From positions 1-10,219 of the forward strand of contig JAQYVQ010000225.1 of assembly GCA_030145435.1 (NCBI GenBank): 10,219 nucleotides of DNA, in the 5' to 3' direction. The number at the start of each line of letters is the position of its first letter. Positions within the stretch are counted from its first letter, which is position 1. The stretch is from Syntrophobacteria bacterium. GTDB taxonomy: Bacteria; Desulfobacterota; DSWW01. This document shows positions 7,167-10,219 of the stretch, one piece after another. The notes under the pieces are model-generated. The model ran no database searches. It saw nothing but the letters and a program-made list of their open reading frames with translations, and was not told the origin of the DNA. The translations under genes were made by a program, and so were the position numbers.

Positions 7167-7243
7167 TGGTGGCGGTGCAGGGATTTGAACCCCGGACGCT
7201 GCGGATATGAGCCGCATGCTCTGACCAACTGAGCTACACCGCC
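7167..7243 (-). tRNA. tRNA-CAT, probably elongator tRNA-Met, with encoded CCA
   Basis: A full cloverleaf on the minus strand. The acceptor stem is GGCGGTG (7243-7237) with CACCGCC (7177-7171), and the D arm is AGCTCAGTTGGTCAGAGC. The anticodon stem GCGG/CCGC holds the loop CTCATAT, with anticodon CAT at 7209-7207. The T arm has the loop TTCAAAT, followed by discriminator A and a genomic CCA. The G1-C72 pair argues against initiator tRNA. The CAT anticodon also occurs in tRNA-Ile2, where lysidine replaces C34; that alternative is less likely but not excluded by eye. The gene has its own promoter and terminator. Confidence 0.95.
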
Positions 7244-7284
7244 AAAAACTTGTCTCATCTACCCTGATTCGTGCCGAACGCAAA

Positions 7285-7313
7285 TAAATACCAGAATATC
7301 AACAAGATAGCAA
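7285..7313 (-). promoter_or_regulatory. Sigma70-like promoter of the tRNA gene
   Basis: On the minus strand TTGCTA (7313-7308) and TATTTA (7290-7285) are spaced by exactly 17 bp, and the -10 box is preceded by TGG, an extended -10 element. Transcription would start near 7278, giving a leader of about 35 nt before the tRNA 5' end. Confidence 0.6.
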
Positions 7314-7320
7314 CTGATCG

Positions 7321-7350
7321 GTCCGCTTTGGTCCGCTTTTGTTCGCTCGT
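7321..7350. repeat. Short tandem decamer repeat, three copies
   Basis: GTCCGCTTTG, GTCCGCTTTT and GTTCGCTCGT follow one another directly, and a fourth, much weaker copy may follow at 7351-7360. They lie between the lipoprotein stop codon and the -35 box of the tRNA promoter. The function is unknown; slippage-derived repeat or a protein-binding array upstream of the tRNA promoter are both possible. Confidence 0.5.
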
Positions 7351-7358
7351 GTTCCTGC

Positions 7359-7835
7359 CTACGGACAACACCCCACATAGGAGCCCTCACAGGACTCGAC
7401 GATCGAGCCGTCGTGTCTCGCCCCTGTAAGCTTGGTTGCCTCATACTCGTAGAGGGACACCCGTTCACCGATCACGGTCACGTCGTATTTCTTGCCGGCC
7501 TTGATGTCATACGTCAGGGAGCATCGAAGGGGCACTCTCAATAGATACCCTTCTGCAAAATCCGGGGGGGCGTCCGTTTCTCCGATCCACTGCACATCGA
7601 AGGTGTGGTTTCCGGCCGGAATCCTGACGCTCTTCTTCGGCTTTTCCATGTCTCCAATCGTCAGCTTCATCGGGAATCCGGGACCGATCGGACCCCGCAG
7701 GATGGCCGTTGCCTCCTTGTCGATCGACGAATCATCGTACATGTTCGAATAACAGCCCGCTGCCAGAATGAGAGCAAAGGAAAGGAAAACAGCCGGACTC
7801 GTTCGAGCCGCTCGTTCCAATCTCGCCTGCATCAT
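7359..7835 (-). CDS. Small putative lipoprotein of unknown function
   Basis: Not recognised as a named family. The 158 residues begin with a basic N-terminus (RLERAAR) and a hydrophobic stretch, PAVFLSFALILAAGC, ending in a good lipobox LAAGC. Signal peptidase II would cleave before C28, leaving a lipidated envelope protein. The mature part looks beta-rich. VRIPAGNHTFDVQW (70-83) and LTYDIKAGKKYDVTVIG (107-123) recall small PEGA-like or carbohydrate-binding-like folds of bacterial lipoproteins, which is only an impression. It ends in an unusual Cys-Cys-Pro with further C105 and C149, so disulfides in the periplasm are possible. GGGAGG precedes two adjacent ATG codons (7835 and 7832); the second has the better spacing. 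The frame is open to 8078, but the lipobox argues for this start. Confidence 0.8.
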   Translation of the reverse strand: MMQARLERAARTSPAVFLSFALILAAGCYSNMYDDSSIDKEATAILRGPIGPGFPMKLTIGDMEKPKKSVRIPAGNHTFDVQWIGETDAPPDFAEGYLLRVPLRCSLTYDIKAGKKYDVTVIGERVSLYEYEATKLTGARHDGSIVESCEGSYVGCCP

Positions 7836-8040
7836 TCGTCCTCCCATGTTCCAAGTTGCTATTCGATTTCCTTCCGCCCGCATGCCTCGGTTCCACCGGC
7901 CTCCCTGCAGGAGGCCCACCGCATCTGCAACAGCACCGGTGGGTATGTCCGTGGTCTTTCCTGCATAGAGGTTATCGTAATCGGGGGGGCTACTCAAGGG
8001 CTTTTTGCCCCACCAGCAGGGTGTCGAAAAATACCAGCTG
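7836..8040 (-). other. Intergenic region with hairpins upstream of the lipoprotein
   Basis: About 205 bp without a convincing gene. A 7-bp stem GGCCTCC/GGAGGCC (7898-7904 with 7910-7916) competes with a second 7-bp pairing, CCACCGG/CCGGTGG (7893-7899 with 7936-7942), since both need 7898-7899. A small GGGC-TTTTT-GCCC hairpin lies at 7998-8010. I matched it to no riboswitch class known to me. No good promoter for the lipoprotein was found by eye. Confidence 0.35.
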
Positions 8041-8170
8041 TAGGAGGCTGTTGAGAAATGGTCATATGCAAGGCGCACGAAATCCTGAGGAATGAGGCAG
8101 GACTTTTGTCCGCCGAAGTGACGAAGGATGAGTGCAACGCCGCAGATGGCCGTTTCTCAACAGCCTCCTA
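8041..8170. mobile_element. 130-bp fold-back (MITE-like) element
   Basis: The ends are a perfect 18-bp inverted repeat, TAGGAGGCTGTTGAGAAA at 8041-8058 and its complement at 8153-8170. The whole element is one imperfect palindrome about 8105/8106. The arms pair again as GGTCAT/ATGGC(C), TGC/GCA, ATCCT/AGGAT (8082-8086 with 8125-8129) and GGAC/GTCC (8100-8103 with 8108-8111) around a central TTTT loop. No coding sequence is present. If the outer TA is a target duplication, the ends are 16 bp, as expected for insertion at TA. It may also act as a transcription-ending hairpin for the LUD operon. Confidence 0.8.
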
Positions 8171-8809
8171 GTAGCCGAGTGCCTCTCCAATCAAGATCAC
8201 GGTGATGTCGGTGAGCATGGGTCTTCGGTGGAGAATCAGGGTGGCCCTGCAGATTCGGTTCGGGTCGTGACAGTCCACGCAACCCTTTCCCTTCGTGCAG
8301 GGAAGGTCCATATTCAGGCTCTTGGCCCGCATCGGTGCAGCCACCTCCTTGATTCTTTCAAAGGCGGCGTGAAGGTCCGGGACGATCTTCTGGGTGCCTA
8401 CCAGGAGGAAGACCTTTGCGGGGCCGAAGGTCATGGCAGAGGTTCGGTTGCCGATCCCATCGCGGCTGACCAACTCGCCTTTTTCGGTGAGCGCGTTGAC
8501 GCTGCTGAGAAAGACATCACACACGAGTTGATCCTTCCGGACCTGGAGGGTTTCCTCGAAGGTGAGAGATTCGTCCCAGTGATCGAGGAGGAGGGCTCCT
8601 TTCTTCTTGAGGCCCTCCACGAGATTCATCTCCCGGAGGGTGGAAGAGCCGCCCAAGCCCACACGCAAGCCCGGCTGAATCGAATCGAGGACGAACTGTT
8701 TGGCCTCTTCCGCCTTGGGGAAGAAATGGGCCAGGAATTCGTTCTTCTTGAGTGCCTTCAGGGTGCGGGCAACCGGGTCGTTCGTTGTGTCGGTGTTTCC
8801 ATCGGTCAC
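8168..8809 (-). CDS. LUD domain protein (LutC/YkgG/DUF162 type)
   Basis: A 213-residue member of the LUD family named after lactate-utilisation proteins LutB and LutC; stand-alone members of this size are mostly uncharacterised. Typical segments are VGLGGSSTLREMNL (50-63), the core VCDVFLSSVNALTEKGELVSRDGIGNR (96-122), AMTFGPAKVFLLVGTQKIV (125-143) and the end VILIGEALGY (204-213). CTKGKGCVDCHDPNRIC carries C171, C177, C180 and C187, a conserved-looking cysteine set that could bind a metal. The start is GTG at 8809 with GAGG seven bases before it; no in-frame ATG gives a better N-terminus. It lies 38 bp after meaB and should be its operon partner. No lutA or lutB is seen. The TAG stop codon lies in the end of the fold-back element, yet the C-terminus looks full length. 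Confidence 0.9.
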   Translation of the reverse strand: MTDGNTDTTNDPVARTLKALKKNEFLAHFFPKAEEAKQFVLDSIQPGLRVGLGGSSTLREMNLVEGLKKKGALLLDHWDESLTFEETLQVRKDQLVCDVFLSSVNALTEKGELVSRDGIGNRTSAMTFGPAKVFLLVGTQKIVPDLHAAFERIKEVAAPMRAKSLNMDLPCTKGKGCVDCHDPNRICRATLILHRRPMLTDITVILIGEALGY

Positions 8810-8847
8810 GGCTCAGCCTCATCTTGCTCGGGTGTGGTTTATCCGGT

Positions 8848-9867
8848 TTAAACAGAGTCAAAGATCTTGCGGGCAAACTCCTCGTCCTGAAAAAAGGCCT
8901 TGGTGATCCGATAAGGATTCGCATCCTCCTGCTCTACCTCCTTCAGGTAGGTCCGGAACCGTTCGTCCTCCCTTGCCAGCACTTCCACCTTCTTGACAAA
9001 CCGGTGGCCGAGAATCTCCATGAATTGCCGACGTCGGATCTTTGCTCTTCGTTCCCCCTTGCTCGTATGCGTCGCAAGGTGGTCACGGTGATTGTTCAGC
9101 TCTTCGTAGATCTCATCCACGCCTTGATCCTGGTTCGCCTGACTGAGCAGAACCGGCACCTTCCAGTCGGACGCGCCGCAGTCGTTCAGTTCCACCATGC
9201 CCTTCAGGCCAGAGGCCATCTTGTCGGCCCCTTCCCTGTCCGCCTTGTTGACGATGAAGACATCGGCGATTTCCATCAGGCCTGCCTTCATCGTCTGCAC
9301 CGTATCACCCGACTCCGGCACGAGGACCACGAGGGTCGTATCGGCGATATCCACGATATCCAGCTCGGTCTGGCCGACGCCCACCGTCTCGATGATGACC
9401 GCGTCCATTCCGAAGGCGTCGAAGAGCCGAAGAACCTCGCCGGTCGCCCTGGACAGCCCGCCCCCTGTTCCCCTCGTCCCCAGGCTGCGGATGAAGACGC
9501 CCTCATCCAGGGCGTGCCGTTGCATCCGGATCCGGTCGCCCAAGACCGCCCCTCCCGAGAAGGGGCTGGAGGGATCCACGGCAATGACCCCGACAATCTT
9601 GTCTTGTGCCCGCAGGCGAGCGATCAGCTTGTCCACGAGGGTGCTCTTCCCGGCCCCGGGCGGTCCGGTAACCCCCAAGGAATAGCATCTTCCGGTCTTC
9701 GGGTAGATTGCCTCCATGAGTTCGGGAACGGAGGGGGCGTCGTTCTCGACAGCAGTCACGAGCTTCGCCAGCGCAAGCTTCTCGCCGGTCAGCATACGCT
9801 TGAGCAGGCTCGAATATTCCGGTTCTTTGCGTTGATTCGCGAGGGCTTCCTTGTCCGCGTCTTGCAT
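8848..9867 (-). CDS. meaB: MeaB/ArgK-family P-loop GTPase
   Basis: A cytoplasmic G3E-type GTPase. Members guard adenosylcobalamin loading and reactivation of methylmalonyl-CoA mutase and related acyl-CoA mutases. The 339 residues match the family length. The Walker A motif is GPPGAGKST (68-76). It is followed by VIAVDPSSPFSGGAVLGDRIRM (about 94-115), the switch region RSLGTRGTGGGLSRAT (127-142), IIETVGVGQTELD (158-170), VVLVPESGD (180-188) and NKAD (207-210). The C-terminal part is the helical dimerisation region. The ATG at 9867 is preceded by GGAGG five bases upstream. It is the first gene of a two-gene unit with the LUD protein. No mutase or epimerase gene is in the window, so the client enzyme is unknown. 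Confidence 0.95.
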   Translation of the reverse strand: MQDADKEALANQRKEPEYSSLLKRMLTGEKLALAKLVTAVENDAPSVPELMEAIYPKTGRCYSLGVTGPPGAGKSTLVDKLIARLRAQDKIVGVIAVDPSSPFSGGAVLGDRIRMQRHALDEGVFIRSLGTRGTGGGLSRATGEVLRLFDAFGMDAVIIETVGVGQTELDIVDIADTTLVVLVPESGDTVQTMKAGLMEIADVFIVNKADREGADKMASGLKGMVELNDCGASDWKVPVLLSQANQDQGVDEIYEELNNHRDHLATHTSKGERRAKIRRRQFMEILGHRFVKKVEVLAREDERFRTYLKEVEQEDANPYRITKAFFQDEEFARKIFDSV

Positions 9868-9907
9868 CAGGGCCTCCAGGGGGGATGTCTCAAGATGGCG
9901 CCCATAA

Positions 9908-9936
9908 TTTATACCAGTTCGTCCTTCCGAAGTAAA
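9908..9936 (-). promoter_or_regulatory. Sigma70-like promoter for meaB and the LUD gene
   Basis: On the minus strand TTTACT (9936-9931) and TATAAA (9913-9908) are 17 bp apart, with TGG directly before the -10 box (extended -10). Transcription would begin near 9901 and give a leader of about 34 nt to the ATG at 9867. It is one of the two best promoter matches in the window. Confidence 0.6.
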
Positions 9937-10005
9937 AATGTCTGAGACGCAGGTATAACAAGCACCGGCAGATGCCGTGTGGTGTTGCCGCCTTCGGACA
10001 GACTT

Positions 10006-10219
10006 AGGGTTCGCGCAGAAATAACTTCACATTTTCGCATCCCAGATTTGGGTCAGATTCAACCCCGCCTCATTCGCAAGTTCCTCGCCATAGCGGGGCT
10101 ATGCCTGCGGTCTTGCTCGATCGTCGCGGCCGAATCTGACCCAAATCTGGGCGCGAAAACCCATCCCCATGATGAGATGATTGGCCCTTCCCCTGTGAAG
10201 TTATTTCTGCGCGAACCCT
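10006..10219. mobile_element. 214-bp nested fold-back element with perfect 25-bp ends
   Basis: The outer ends are a perfect 25-bp inverted repeat (10006-10030 and 10195-10219; each begins AGGGTTCGCGCAGAA read inward). Inside lies a second palindrome of about 130 bp (10031-10161), centred at 10096. Its perfect 20-bp arms, CCCAGATTTGGGTCAGATTC, are at 10041-10060 with the complement at 10132-10151. It also has GCAAG/CTTGC (10076-10080 with 10112-10116) and a central CATAGC-GGG-GCTATG hairpin (10089-10103). About 34 unpaired bases (10161-10194) separate the inner palindrome from the right end. There is no ORF of note, so it is a MITE-like or REP-like non-autonomous element. It ends exactly at the window edge. 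Confidence 0.82.

Noticed and set aside
7098..7283. Small open frame across the tRNA
   Set aside because: It covers the tRNA cloverleaf and terminator; such frames over tRNA genes are a common artefact.
7990..8040. Possible gene remnant reading QLVFFDTLLVGQKALE-stop on the minus strand
   Set aside because: Only 16 codons before the fold-back element, no recognised family, and such frames arise by chance; noted only because it abuts the insertion.
7836..8040. Known riboswitch (c-di-GMP, cobalamin, preQ1 and others)
   Set aside because: Hairpins are present, but I could not match the conserved core of any class by eye.
7836..8078. Longer lipoprotein reading frame starting at 8078
   Set aside because: It would bury the lipobox signal peptide about 80 residues inside and begin within the fold-back element; the ATG pair at 7835/7832 has a GGGAGG site.
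8752..9945. 397-codon open frame on the plus strand opposite meaB
   Set aside because: The meaB frame has all GTPase motifs; the plus frame is an antisense shadow, His/Leu/Gly-rich, with no recognisable domain.
1..10219. CRISPR array, integrase, toxin-antitoxin or prophage genes
   Set aside because: No spaced direct repeats, no recombinase or transposase frame, and no small paired genes with such motifs were seen.

Overview
The window looks like chromosomal DNA of a GC-rich, Gram-negative, probably anaerobic bacterium. The best guess is a sulfate reducer or syntroph of the Desulfobacterota (old Deltaproteobacteria). The reasons are an acyl-CoA dehydrogenase next to Fe-S-type DUF2148 proteins, DUF362 and LUD-domain proteins, a MeaB-type GTPase, a lipobox lipoprotein, and strong GGAGG ribosome binding sites. 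This assignment is inference; no rRNA or other taxonomic marker is present.

Layout. (1) 1-1202, minus strand: an acyl-CoA dehydrogenase that lacks its last residues at the window edge. (2) 1203-1420: a divergent intergenic region with a perfect 16-bp palindrome. (3) 1421-3056, plus strand: two tightly coupled, related DUF2148 (COG4739-type) cysteine-motif proteins, followed by a strong hairpin at 3072-3114 shared with the converging genes. (4) 7072 to 3132, minus strand: an RNA 3'-terminal phosphate cyclase (rtcA), a class II tRNA nucleotidyltransferase/poly(A) polymerase with an HD domain, and a DUF362 protein. The last two overlap by ATGA. (5) 7167-7243, minus strand: a tRNA with anticodon CAT and an encoded CCA end. 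It has a good promoter upstream and a perfect 26-bp palindromic terminator downstream. (6) 7359-7835, minus strand: a small unknown lipoprotein with a structured upstream region. (7) 8041-8170: a 130-bp fold-back (MITE-like) element with perfect 18-bp ends, one end of which contains the stop codon of the next gene. (8) 9867 to 8168, minus strand: a MeaB/ArgK GTPase followed by a LUD-domain (LutC/DUF162) protein, with a good sigma70-like promoter. (9) 10006-10219: a second, nested fold-back element with perfect 25-bp ends that stops exactly at the window end.

How the genes may work together. Acyl-CoA dehydrogenase and the DUF2148 pair could share regulation from the divergent region and perhaps electron flow. 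RtcA and the nucleotidyltransferase both act on RNA 3' ends and sit beside a tRNA gene, so block 4 looks like an RNA-end maintenance operon with a DUF362 passenger. MeaB points to adenosylcobalamin-dependent acyl-CoA mutase metabolism, although no mutase lies in the window. The two fold-back elements are the clearest mobile or repeat-type DNA. No CRISPR array, rRNA or full transposase was seen.
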